NCBI GenBank assembly: GCA_021295935.1
Contig: JAGWBL010000025.1
Span: 1 to 9,656, forward strand
Length of the DNA: 9,656 bases
Origin: Pseudomonadales bacterium
GTDB taxonomy: Bacteria > Pseudomonadota > Gammaproteobacteria > Pseudomonadales > Azotimanducaceae
Reading direction: 5' to 3'
The translations under genes and the position numbers were made by a program. The stretch's first letter is position 1; the number at the start of each line of letters is the position of its first letter. This document shows positions 1 to 6,452 of the stretch, piece by piece. Under the pieces are notes generated by a model, which had not been told where the DNA came from, did not search any database, and worked only from the letters and a program-made list of their open reading frames with translations.

Positions 1-128
1 TCGACTCGCACCCAAGCGGATGCGCGCTGTCATGCCATGAGGGCTCCGTTCGATCCGATTGGCTCGGTGGAGCCTCCATCACCAGGAACATGCGACTTGG
101 GTCATCCCGTCCGAAGCGGCACGAGCGA
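1..128. other. Left edge with no assignable gene; short dyads only
   Basis: No reading frame here resembles a known protein. Plus-strand frame 2 stops at 38-40, so the first 37 bases could be the last codons of a gene entering from the left, but this cannot be tested. Two alternative hairpins share the same 3' arm: GGCTC at 61-65 pairs with GAGCC at 70-74 over a four-base loop, and GGCTCC at 42-47 can pair with GGAGCC at 69-74. Neither is followed by a T-run, so an intrinsic terminator is not supported. Confidence 0.3.
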
Positions 129-146
129 GATATAGAATCGGATATC
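129..146 (+). promoter_or_regulatory. Candidate -10 region of the tRNA promoter inside a small dyad
   Basis: TATAGAAT at 131-138 lies 13-20 bases before the tRNA, a suitable place for a -10 box giving a leader of roughly 7-10 bases. It is enclosed by a GATAT (129-133) / ATATC (142-146) inverted repeat. No good -35 hexamer sits 16-18 bases upstream; the nearest TTG-containing stretch, at 97-102, is too far away. The call rests on position and the AT-rich box alone. Confidence 0.25.
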
Positions 147-151
147 AGGTT

Positions 152-227
152 GGGTCGTTAGGTCAGTCGGTTGTGCAGCGGGCTGTTAACCCGTTGGTCC
201 TGGGTTCGAATCCCAGACGACCCACCA
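152..227 (+). tRNA. tRNA with Asn anticodon GTT on a tRNA-Lys-like body
   Basis: The cloverleaf can be drawn by hand. The acceptor stem GGGTCGT (152-158) pairs perfectly with ACGACCC (217-223). The discriminator is A224 and CCA is encoded at 225-227. The anticodon stem 178-182/190-194 holds loop CTGTTAA with GTT at 185-187. The variable loop is TGGTC, and the T-arm is CTGGG-TTCGAAT-CCCAG. By anticodon it reads Asn codons AAC and AAU. However, the acceptor stem, variable loop, T-loop and A73 match gammaproteobacterial tRNA-Lys as I recall it, not tRNA-Asn, which usually has U1-A72 and G73. The D-stem GGTC/GTGC has G11-G24 and T12-T23 mismatches, and position 21 is T instead of the usual A. It may be a functional anticodon-switched tRNA or a decaying tRNA-Lys. 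That a tRNA gene is present is near certain; its amino acid is not. Confidence 0.9.
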
Positions 228-252
228 CTCCTGTCCCGCTTTGGCGTTCCCC

Positions 253-269
253 GGCGCACAGAGAGCGCC
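253..269. other. Short stem-loop between convergent tRNA and cpoB
   Basis: GGCGC at 253-257 pairs with GCGCC at 265-269 across a seven-base loop. It sits between the 3' ends of the plus-strand tRNA and the minus-strand cpoB, where a bidirectional terminator would be expected. Neither strand has a T-run after the stem, so it is at best a weak or Rho-assisted 3' end. Confidence 0.2.
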
Positions 270-271
270 CC

Positions 272-1048
272 TTACTCAAGGCCCTCCAAGTAGTTCCTGG
301 CCTTCGCCGCGGCAGCTGAGGCGGGGTGCTCGTCCACCACGCGCCGCAGGTACTCCAGCGCCTTCTCCTCGTCTCCGAGTTGCTGGTAGACCAATCCGAG
401 CTTGAACATCGCCTCGGGAACGCGGCGGTCGGTCGGGTACCAAATGATCAACTGGCCGAATATTTGCCGTGCCTGTTCCAGGTCTGCAGGTTCCGACCGG
501 AGGTGCAACTCGCCCTGCCAGTACCAGGACTCAGCGACATAGATGCCGTTGGGGTGCTTCTCGTTCAGCTCCAAGAACACGGCAAGAGACTCCGCGTAGT
601 TCTCCTGCTTCAGGAGCCCGAACGCTCTCCGGTAGAGGTCCTCCTCCGAGTCGCCCTCCGGCAACGGCGCTTCGCCTGGAGATTCACCCGCGGCTCCCGG
701 AGTTCCCATTTCGAGAATCCTTCGGTCGAGATCCCGGTAGCTGTTGAACTGCTGCTGGCTGAGCTCCTCGAGCTTGTACTGGAGTTCCTCGACAGTGCCG
801 GTGAGCGCCCACAGCGCGTTCTCCAGCCGTTGAATGCGTTCGAACAGGAAAGCCTGCGCGTCCAGCATGTCCGGCGGCGAGTCCTCGAGATCCGACTCTT
901 CCTCGGAGCCTTGGTCGAACTCGGCCTCCGCCTGCACCTGGGCGGTTGGCGCCAAGCAAATCAACATCCCAAGCGCAACCAAGAAGGCCCAAGCCGGATA
1001 TGCGGCTTGGGCCCTGAGGTGCACCCGCGGAACCAGGCGGCTCACCAT
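272..1048 (-). CDS. cpoB: Cell division coordinator CpoB (YbgF), periplasmic TPR protein
   Basis: This 258-residue periplasmic protein is the last gene of the tol-pal group. In E. coli CpoB links TolA and Pal function to peptidoglycan synthesis by PBP1B during division. An Arg-containing N-region and a hydrophobic stretch at about 18-36 form a signal peptide, with likely cleavage after VQA (38-40). An acidic linker follows. Residues about 65-112 form a heptad-rich coiled coil, the YbgF trimerisation domain (FERIQRLENALWALTG and on). Residues about 134-258 are three TPR-like repeats starting near DLYRRAFGLLKQENYAESL. The length is close to that of E. coli CpoB. It starts 31 bp after pal with only a weak GGA before the ATG, so it is probably translated less than pal. 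Synteny and domain order make the call secure. Confidence 0.93.
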   Translation of the reverse strand: MVSRLVPRVHLRAQAAYPAWAFLVALGMLICLAPTAQVQAEAEFDQGSEEESDLEDSPPDMLDAQAFLFERIQRLENALWALTGTVEELQYKLEELSQQQFNSYRDLDRRILEMGTPGAAGESPGEAPLPEGDSEEDLYRRAFGLLKQENYAESLAVFLELNEKHPNGIYVAESWYWQGELHLRSEPADLEQARQIFGQLIIWYPTDRRVPEAMFKLGLVYQQLGDEEKALEYLRRVVDEHPASAAAAKARNYLEGLE

Positions 1049-1055
1049 TCAATTC

Positions 1056-1073
1056 CGAACTGGCAAGAGTTCG
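1056..1073 (-). repeat. Inverted repeat in the pal-cpoB gap
   Basis: CGAACT at 1056-1061 and AGTTCG at 1068-1073 are perfect 6-bp arms around a six-base loop. In mRNA sense this hairpin lies just after the pal stop codon, and its 3' edge touches the weak GGA ahead of the cpoB ATG. It could protect pal mRNA or reduce cpoB translation. No T-run follows, so it is not a classical terminator. Confidence 0.35.
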
Positions 1074-1079
1074 CCGCAG

Positions 1080-1616
1080 TTACTTGTACTTGATCTCCGC
1101 TCGGCGGTTGAGGGCCCACGCGGCTTCGTTCGATTCGGTTGCCACCGGTTTCTCTTCGCCGTAGCTCACGGTCTCCATCTGCGATTGGTCGACACCCGCG
1201 GACAACAGGAATCTCTCCACAGCCCCCGCCCTACGGTCCCCAAGCGCAAGGTTGTACTCCCGCGTGCCGCGTTCGTCGCAGTGTCCTTCAATGGCGATTC
1301 GCTTGGAAGGATCGTCGTTGAGAACGTCCGCATGGAGTCGCAGGGCCGCAAAGTTGGTGGACGACAAGGTGGCGTCATCCAGGCGGAAATAGAACACCGC
1401 GATGGGGTTGCCCTCCGCATCCGTTCCGGGGATGTGCTTCGGTTCGGGTTCACGGGGCTTCGCCGGCTTCACGGGTTCCGGCACTTGTGGCTGGAACACC
1501 GGTCGAGTTTCGGGCGGTTCCTCTGGCACCGGAACGTTGGTTTGGCACGCACAAGCTGTCAGCACGCCCGCCTGCACGAACACACCAAACAGCGTGCTCC
1601 AGTTCTTGACTTTCAT
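1080..1616 (-). CDS. pal: Peptidoglycan-associated outer-membrane lipoprotein Pal
   Basis: This 178-residue outer-membrane lipoprotein binds peptidoglycan through an OmpA-type domain and interacts with TolB and TolA. The signal peptide ends in a lipobox LTAC with Cys22 as the probable lipidated residue; a second Cys lies at 24. Residues about 28-64 form a proline-rich linker with many Pro, Glu and Lys residues. The OmpA-like domain covers about 70-178. It contains GHCDERGT (111-118), the NLALGDRRA motif (122-130) and a Pal-type C-terminus, SYGEEKPV to AAWALNRRAEIKY. The usual FDFD strand is altered to FRLD (77-80), but the peptidoglycan-contacting Asp and Arg regions remain. It has the best ribosome-binding site in the window, fitting an abundant lipoprotein, and lies 24 bp after tolB. 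Confidence 0.95.
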   Translation of the reverse strand: MKVKNWSTLFGVFVQAGVLTACACQTNVPVPEEPPETRPVFQPQVPEPVKPAKPREPEPKHIPGTDAEGNPIAVFYFRLDDATLSSTNFAALRLHADVLNDDPSKRIAIEGHCDERGTREYNLALGDRRAGAVERFLLSAGVDQSQMETVSYGEEKPVATESNEAAWALNRRAEIKYK

Positions 1617-1621
1617 TTCGT

Positions 1622-1627
1622 ACCTCC
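1622..1627 (-). promoter_or_regulatory. Strong Shine-Dalgarno site of pal
   Basis: On the minus strand GGAGGT occurs five bases before the pal ATG, in the 24-bp tolB-pal gap. It is the only near-perfect Shine-Dalgarno sequence I see in the gene train. It supports the chosen pal start and suggests pal is translated more strongly than its neighbours. Confidence 0.7.
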
Positions 1628-1640
1628 GTTCGCGAAACGC

Positions 1641-2945
1641 CTACAAGTCCTGACTCTCGATAGAACTAGTCAAATACGGGGACCAAGCGGGTTCCAGGAC
1701 CTCCCCCTCGGACGAGGGCAACCTGAAAGTCATCTGCCCGTCGATGGAAACCACCATAAGTATACTTTTGGACGCGCGCTTCGTCGCATACGCGACCATC
1801 GACCCGTTCGGCGCCACGGACGGGGACTCGTCCAATCGAGTCTCGGAGAGAAGCCGCAATTCCCTTCTTCCCGTCAATTGCTGCCACGCGATTCGGTACC
1901 TTCCGTCCGAACTGCGGTGCACGTACACCATGTGTTCGCCGTTCGGAAGCAGCCTGGGTCTGGCGTTGTAGTTGCCCTGGTGCGTCATGCGTCGCGGCGC
2001 CAGCGTGTCCAGCGAAATTGAGTAGATCTGCGGTGCCCCCCCACGATCAGACGTGTAGACCAAGGTCCTTCCGTTCGCCATCCAGACGGGTTCGGTATCG
2101 ATAACGTCGTTTTGGGTGATGCGGCGCAACACTCCCGTTTCCAGCTCGATCGTGTAAATCTCGGGATTTTCGTCCCTGGAAAGCGTCACTGCCAGGAACT
2201 GGCCGTCGGGCGAGAAGGCCGGTGCGCTATTGGTTCCCTTGTGCTGGGCCACAAGAGTTCGCTGGCCCGTCCCGATCGTGTGCACATACACCGCGGAACG
2301 ACCTGATTCGAAGGAGACGTACGCCACACGCTCGCCCCGAGCATCCCAAGCAGGCGACAGAATGGGCTCCGGAGACTCGAGAAGGGTCACTGCCCGCTCT
2401 CCGTCGAAGTCCGCCCGCTGCAAACGATAGCGTGCGTCGGCCGTGCCGACACCCTGAGCCAGAACGTAGACCAGCTTGGTCGAAAACGCCCCGCGAACGC
2501 CGGTGATCTCGAGGAAGATCTCGTCCGCAACGAAATGTGCGAGATCTCGAGTCCACTCGATGCCGGAGTCCACACGCTTGGACGCGATCGTGCGTTCGCT
2601 TCCGACATCCATCAAGTGGTACTCGAGCACGAGAGATCCTGTGTCGGACCGGTCGACCGTTCCCACAACCAGGTACTCGGCCCGAATGATCTGCCAGTCT
2701 CGAAAGAACACTTCCCGCGGAGCGGTCGGCTGATTCAACATGTTGCGCGGCTCGATCGGCGTGAACAGCCCGCTGCGAAGCAGGTCTGCCGACACGATCG
2801 CAGCGATCTCGCGACCTTCCGGCAACCCCCCGAACGGCACCACGGCGATGACCGTGGGATTGTCCGTGCCCCGGTCAATGATGATCTCGAAGCCCTGCGC
2901 GGAAAGCGCAAGAGCCACGAGCAAGATAGCGACGAGTTCTCTCAC
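1641..2945 (-). CDS. tolB: Tol-Pal system beta-propeller protein TolB
   Basis: This 434-residue periplasmic protein is the TolA-responsive partner of Pal. The signal peptide spans about residues 1-16 or 1-18 (VAILLVALALSA core). The mature N-terminus FEIIIDRGTDNP corresponds to the E. coli TolA box, which contacts TolA. The N-terminal domain, to about residue 150, contains AVVPFGG, IVSADLLRSGLF and YLVVGTV. A six-bladed beta-propeller follows from about 155 to 425, with blade signatures such as SPAWDARGERVAYVSFESG, APAFSPDGQFLAVTLSRD, EPVWMANGRTLVYTSDRGG and SPSVAPNGSMVAYAT. The length matches the family (about 430). Its ATG overlaps the tolA stop by four bases (ATGA), indicating translational coupling. 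Confidence 0.96.
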   Translation of the reverse strand: MRELVAILLVALALSAQGFEIIIDRGTDNPTVIAVVPFGGLPEGREIAAIVSADLLRSGLFTPIEPRNMLNQPTAPREVFFRDWQIIRAEYLVVGTVDRSDTGSLVLEYHLMDVGSERTIASKRVDSGIEWTRDLAHFVADEIFLEITGVRGAFSTKLVYVLAQGVGTADARYRLQRADFDGERAVTLLESPEPILSPAWDARGERVAYVSFESGRSAVYVHTIGTGQRTLVAQHKGTNSAPAFSPDGQFLAVTLSRDENPEIYTIELETGVLRRITQNDVIDTEPVWMANGRTLVYTSDRGGAPQIYSISLDTLAPRRMTHQGNYNARPRLLPNGEHMVYVHRSSDGRYRIAWQQLTGRRELRLLSETRLDESPSVAPNGSMVAYATKRASKSILMVVSIDGQMTFRLPSSEGEVLEPAWSPYLTSSIESQDL

Positions 2946-3655
2946 CTGAGCAAATCCTCGGGTCGAAAGACCAACCTGAACTTCCGAAACCTGCCCTCAA
3001 AGAGCGTTGTGTCTTCGGGCACCTTGAACCGGGATACCTTGCGTACGGCCTGCAGGGCCGACCGATCGAACGCGGTGTCGCCACTCGACTCCAGGAGGGT
3101 CACGACATTCAAGTCGCCATTGGGAAACAGCTCCACCTGAAGCGTGGCAGACATGAAATTCCTGGCGCTCGGTGGTCTGGACCAGTTGGCAACGATTTGC
3201 GAGTAGATCAGATTCTGATAGGTGCTTGCGGCGTCGCCCGCGGCCTCCATGCTCAGTTCTATGCATTCGCTCTCGATCGCCTCGTTGAACGCCTCCTGCG
3301 CCAACTCCTGAAGGCGTGCCTGTCGCTCCGCCTCCCTGCGCGCGCGCGCCTCTTCCGGAGTCTCCTGCGGGGGCGCCTCCGGTTGCGCCGAGGCCTCCGG
3401 CTGAGGATCAGGGGCAGACTGGGGCTCGAGCGATCGAGTCGGCAACGTTGGCTGGCTCGGCATGATCGGTTCCGGTTCGGATCGGTCGTCCCACGCGAGC
3501 ATCACCAGCCTGGTCTTGAGGGTATTGGGTTCTATGACAGCCCGCGATTCCTCCAGCCCAAGGCCCCAACCCTCGTGCAGGAGGTACGCCAACGCGGCAT
3601 GCAGCAGAAGCGTAAGCGCGACGGGCACCGAAAAGTCTCGAACGAGCTGGAGCAT
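2942..3655 (-). CDS. tolA: TolA, short inner-membrane to periplasm linker of Tol-Pal
   Basis: TolA carries energy from TolQ-TolR to TolB, Pal and the outer membrane. This 237-residue copy is short compared with about 421 residues in E. coli. The only transmembrane helix is about 9-26, with TLLLH (15-19) matching the S/T-x-x-x-H motif that lets TolA and TonB interact with TolQ or ExbB. Residues about 56-100 are rich in Pro, Glu and Gln. A short charged helix at about 100-128 stands in for the long helical domain II. The C-terminal TolA/TonB domain, about 143-237, has YQNLIYSQIVANWSRPPSA and SSGDTAFDRSALQAV. The ATG follows the tolR stop with no gap. TonB is the alternative reading, but the C-terminal motif and the neighbours favour TolA. 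Confidence 0.9.
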   Translation of the reverse strand: MLQLVRDFSVPVALTLLLHAALAYLLHEGWGLGLEESRAVIEPNTLKTRLVMLAWDDRSEPEPIMPSQPTLPTRSLEPQSAPDPQPEASAQPEAPPQETPEEARARREAERQARLQELAQEAFNEAIESECIELSMEAAGDAASTYQNLIYSQIVANWSRPPSARNFMSATLQVELFPNGDLNVVTLLESSGDTAFDRSALQAVRKVSRFKVPEDTTLFEGRFRKFRLVFRPEDLLR

Positions 3656-4096
3656 CTACTCTCGGTCCAGGCCCTCGGGAGGGTCCGTGATCAATCCGAC
3701 GGTCTGCGCACCGGATTCCTGCAAGGCGCTCATGACGTCGATGAAAGCGCCGTAACTCAGTTCGACATCGGCTCGAATGAACACCGGAACGCTCGGGCGC
3801 AATTCGATGATCTTCCGTGCTTGTTCGCGCAACGAGAACAGGTTCACGCGGTTGCCCAGATCCTCCACGTTCTCCATTCCCACGTTCATGAAGATGGAGC
3901 CGTCGCCTCGAACGCTGACGATCAGCGGGTCGTCCTGGTCGTTGGGAAGCGGATCCGACGGTTTCTTGGGAAGGTTGAGCTCCACCCCTTGTGTGAGGAG
4001 AGGCGCCGTCACCATGAACACCACCAGCAGCACGAGCATCACGTCGATGTAGGGCACGACGTTGATTTCGGAGACTGGTCGGCGACGGTTTGCCAT
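3656..4096 (-). CDS. tolR: TolR, proton-channel subunit of the Tol motor
   Basis: This 146-residue inner-membrane protein of the ExbD/TolR family forms the ion-conducting motor with TolQ. A short cytoplasmic N-terminus (MANRRRPVSEINVVPYID) leads into one transmembrane helix at about 17-35. Asp18 is the counterpart of the essential proton-carrying Asp23 of E. coli TolR. The periplasmic part ends in VPVFIRADVELSYGAFIDVM and GAQTVGLITDP, the normal TolR peptidoglycan-binding fold region. The length is usual (about 142). The start lies 24 bp after the tolQ stop without a strong Shine-Dalgarno site, and its TAG stop directly abuts the tolA ATG. The TolR assignment over ExbD rests on the tolQ-tolA-tolB context. 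Confidence 0.95.
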   Translation of the reverse strand: MANRRRPVSEINVVPYIDVMLVLLVVFMVTAPLLTQGVELNLPKKPSDPLPNDQDDPLIVSVRGDGSIFMNVGMENVEDLGNRVNLFSLREQARKIIELRPSVPVFIRADVELSYGAFIDVMSALQESGAQTVGLITDPPEGLDRE

Positions 4097-4120
4097 GGAC
4101 TTGCTCGAGACTCTTCGGAC

Positions 4121-4819
4121 CTAAGTCTGGCCCTCACCGCTTCCCTGTGTCCGCGAATGGTGGTCGAGTATTGAAATGAGTTCGTCGACAAACGCCTCGT
4201 AGCTCTTCACCAAGACTTCCACACGCGCCGAGAACCGGTTGAAGCCGATGAGGGCGGGAACCGCCGCGAAGATGCCGACGGCGGTCGCGATCAATGCCTC
4301 GGCAATGCCCGGCGCTACGGTGGCCAGGGTCGCCTGGCTCATGTTCGCGACAGCTCGAAAGGCGTTCATGATCCCGATCACCGTTCCAAACAAACCGATG
4401 AACGGACTGGTGGAGGAAACCGTCGCCAGGAACCCGAGGTGCCGTTCGAGCGACGCCTCTTCTCGAGATACGGCGACGCGCGCGGCTCTCTGAACTCCGG
4501 TCATCACCGCATCTGGATCCGCTTCCGCCTGATCCGTCAGGCGGTCGTACTCCCGGAGGGCGGCAACGAAGATGGTCTCGATTCCCGTGAGTTCCTGGGA
4601 CTGTCGTAACTCGTCGTAGAGTTCGCGCAGATTGGTGCCGCTCCAGAAGTAGTCCTCAAAGTGACGAAGGTCCCTGGATGCCCTGCCCAGCAACAGCACG
4701 CGCTGGAAGATCATTGCCCACCACATGACCGACGCCAGAATCAGCATTCCGATGACGACCTGGACTACCAGGCTGGCGCTGAGGATCAGGGTTGTGAAGG
4801 GAAGCGGGTCGTTCATCAT
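4121..4819 (-). CDS. tolQ: TolQ, inner-membrane motor subunit
   Basis: TolQ is a 232-residue polytopic membrane protein of the ExbB/TolQ/MotA family that surrounds the TolR helices in the proton-driven motor. Three transmembrane segments can be seen. TM1 is at about 14-38. TM2 is at about 128-151 (FLATVSSTSPFIGLFGTVIGI). TM3 is at about 168-193 (VAPGIAEALIATAVGIFAAVPAL). The conserved threonines T145 and T179 lie in TM2 and TM3, where the pore-lining residues occur in relatives. The length matches E. coli TolQ (230). The ATG overlaps the ruvB stop by four bases. In most gammaproteobacteria ybgC precedes tolQ; here ruvB does. The next codon is also ATG, so the start could move by one codon. 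Confidence 0.96.
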   Translation of the reverse strand: MMNDPLPFTTLILSASLVVQVVIGMLILASVMWWAMIFQRVLLLGRASRDLRHFEDYFWSGTNLRELYDELRQSQELTGIETIFVAALREYDRLTDQAEADPDAVMTGVQRAARVAVSREEASLERHLGFLATVSSTSPFIGLFGTVIGIMNAFRAVANMSQATLATVAPGIAEALIATAVGIFAAVPALIGFNRFSARVEVLVKSYEAFVDELISILDHHSRTQGSGEGQT

Positions 4820-5862
4820 TCGATCCCTAGCAGCACTTGCGGATCCGTTCCCCCAGGAGGCCTCAGCTTGAAATGCTCCCAGGACCTCGGCGTGGCCACC
4901 CGACCTCGTGGGGTTCGCATCAAGAAACCCTGTTGCAACAAGAACGGTTCGATGACTTCTTCGATGTTTGCACGATCTTCGCCAATGGCGGCCGCCAGAG
5001 TCTCCAGCCCTACCGGTCCGCCAGCGAACTTCTCAATTATCGTAAGCAGAAGCTTCTTGTCCATGGGGTCCAGTCCAAGTCCGTCTATCTCCTGTCGCTG
5101 CAGAGCGTAATCCGCCACCTCGCGAGTGACGATTCCCTCCCGCTCCACTTCCGCGTAGTCTCTGGCCCGACGCAACAGTCGATTGGCTATTCTGGGCGTG
5201 CCGCGCGATCGGATCGCGATCTCGTTCGCGCCATCCTCTCGCAGCTCTATGCCCAACTTGAGGGCGTATCGGCTGACGATCTCCTGTAGTTCACCGTCCG
5301 CATACATCGAGAGGTGCTCCACGATGCCGAATCGGTTGCGCAAGGGGTTGGAGAGCGATCCCGCCCGCGTCGTCGCGCCGATCAGGGTGAACGGAGGGAC
5401 AGGCAGCCGAAGCGATCGCGTGCTTGCGCCCTCTCCCACCATGAAGTCCATCTTGAAGTCCTCCATTCCCGGATACAGCAATTCCTCAACGACCCGGGGA
5501 AGACCATGGATCTCGTCGATGAACAGAATGCTTCGAGGGCTCAGGCTCGCCAGGATTGACGCAACGTCGTGTGCCCGCTCCAGCCGCGGCCCGGTCGTCA
5601 CGGTCAGGCGCACTCCGAGCTCGTTCGCCAGCACATGTGCGAGCGTCGTCTTCCCCAGGCCGGGAGGGCCGTAGAGCAAGACATGGTCCAGCGGCTCCCC
5701 TCTCTGCTCCGCCGCTGAAACGAAGACTCGCAGGCGCTCCTTGATCGCGGCCTGGCCAACGAACTCGCTGAAGTCCTGCGGCCTGTGCAGTTGCTCGAAC
5801 TCCACCTCGCGCTGATGCAAGGGGGTTCGAGAGACGTCAATTCGGTCCGATTCGATGGTCAT
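4816..5862 (-). CDS. ruvB: Holliday junction branch migration ATPase RuvB
   Basis: RuvB is the hexameric AAA+ motor that, bound to RuvA, drives branch migration of Holliday junctions in recombination repair. The 348 residues match the family length. Visible elements are Walker A GPPGLGKTT (65-73), Walker B ILFIDEIH (112-119), sensor 1 GATTRAG (162-168), the arginine-finger region NPLRNRFG (172-179, probably R175) and sensor 2 GTPRIANRLLRR (221-232). The C-terminal winged-helix domain starts near 260 and includes GPVGLETLAAAIGED and GFLMRTPRGRVAT. The usual DEIHRL reads DEIHGL here, a mild departure next to Walker B. It overlaps ruvA upstream and tolQ downstream by four bases each. All ATPase residues I can identify are present, so it should be active. 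Confidence 0.97.
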   Translation of the reverse strand: MTIESDRIDVSRTPLHQREVEFEQLHRPQDFSEFVGQAAIKERLRVFVSAAEQRGEPLDHVLLYGPPGLGKTTLAHVLANELGVRLTVTTGPRLERAHDVASILASLSPRSILFIDEIHGLPRVVEELLYPGMEDFKMDFMVGEGASTRSLRLPVPPFTLIGATTRAGSLSNPLRNRFGIVEHLSMYADGELQEIVSRYALKLGIELREDGANEIAIRSRGTPRIANRLLRRARDYAEVEREGIVTREVADYALQRQEIDGLGLDPMDKKLLLTIIEKFAGGPVGLETLAAAIGEDRANIEEVIEPFLLQQGFLMRTPRGRVATPRSWEHFKLRPPGGTDPQVLLGIE

Positions 5863-6452
5863 CGGTTCGACGTCGAGATGCGCAGGATCTCGGTCACCAG
5901 TTCCTCAAGTTCCATCCCGTCCGTCCACGCCCGTTTGGCGATGGAGGCAGCCTCGCCTCGACGCAGGCCCAACTGCACAAGCACATCCGTGGCCTGCCGC
6001 ACGATGGTGTCCACGCCGGCATCGTCTCGCTGCACAGCCGCGGCCAGAGCGTCCACCCTGTCCTTGAGCGTGGCCACGATGACGCGCGCGGTCTTTGGCC
6101 CGATCCCTCTCACGCTGGCGAGACTCTTGACGTCCTCTTCCACGATGTGCCCCACCAACTCGGCCTCGGTGAACCTGGACAGCAACGCCGACGCGGATCT
6201 GGCGCCCACTCCTCCCACGCCCAGCAAGGTCCGAAACAGCTCCCTCTCAGACTTGTTGCGGAAGCCATAGAGCGTGTGGGCGTCCTCCTTTATGTCCGCA
6301 TGCACGAAGAGCACGTGTTCCCGGCCCACATCGGATGCCGAACAGAGTCGCTCCGACACATGAAGTTCATACCCGACATCCCGGACCTCAAGCAACAGGG
6401 TCCGCTGCTCCGCGTCCACTTCCGCGACCGTGCCGCGCAGGCGCCCCAACAT
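5859..6452 (-). CDS. ruvA: Holliday junction DNA helicase subunit RuvA
   Basis: RuvA tetramers bind the four-way junction and load RuvB. From the ATG at 6452 the protein is 197 residues (E. coli 203) and begins MLGRLRG, close to the canonical MIGRLRG. The frame stays open upstream to 7046, but that part is antisense-like translation of ruvC and yebC and is excluded. Domain I (about 1-64) contains the acidic pin pair E56-D57 in IKEDAHTLYGF. Domain II carries two helix-hairpin-helix motifs, LLGVGGVGARSASALL (77-92) and LASVRGIGPKTARVIVATLK (111-130). Domain III, about 150-197, is the RuvB-binding tail. The ATG shares one base with the ruvC TGA, and the stop overlaps the ruvB ATG by four bases. 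Confidence 0.96.
   Translation of the reverse strand: MLGRLRGTVAEVDAEQRTLLLEVRDVGYELHVSERLCSASDVGREHVLFVHADIKEDAHTLYGFRNKSERELFRTLLGVGGVGARSASALLSRFTEAELVGHIVEEDVKSLASVRGIGPKTARVIVATLKDRVDALAAAVQRDDAGVDTIVRQATDVLVQLGLRRGEAASIAKRAWTDGMELEELVTEILRISTSNR

Noticed and set aside
152..227. tRNA gene as an integration site of a genomic island
   Set aside because: tRNA-Lys genes are common island sites, but I see no integrase, no repeat of the tRNA 3' end and no foreign cargo in this window.
253..269. Bidirectional intrinsic terminator between tRNA and cpoB
   Set aside because: The stem is only 5 bp and no T-run follows on either strand.
326..1093. Plus-strand open frame of 255 codons opposite cpoB
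   Set aside because: Mirrors the codon pattern of cpoB on the other strand and shows no family resemblance.
834..2021. Plus-strand open frame of 395 codons opposite pal and tolB
   Set aside because: It lies antisense to two clear genes, has no recognisable domain, is rich in Arg and His as expected from reverse reading of GC-rich codons, and has no good ribosome site.
3197..4174. Plus-strand open frame of 325 codons opposite tolA and tolR
   Set aside because: Antisense shadow of conserved genes; Arg/Leu/His-rich with no motif or plausible start.
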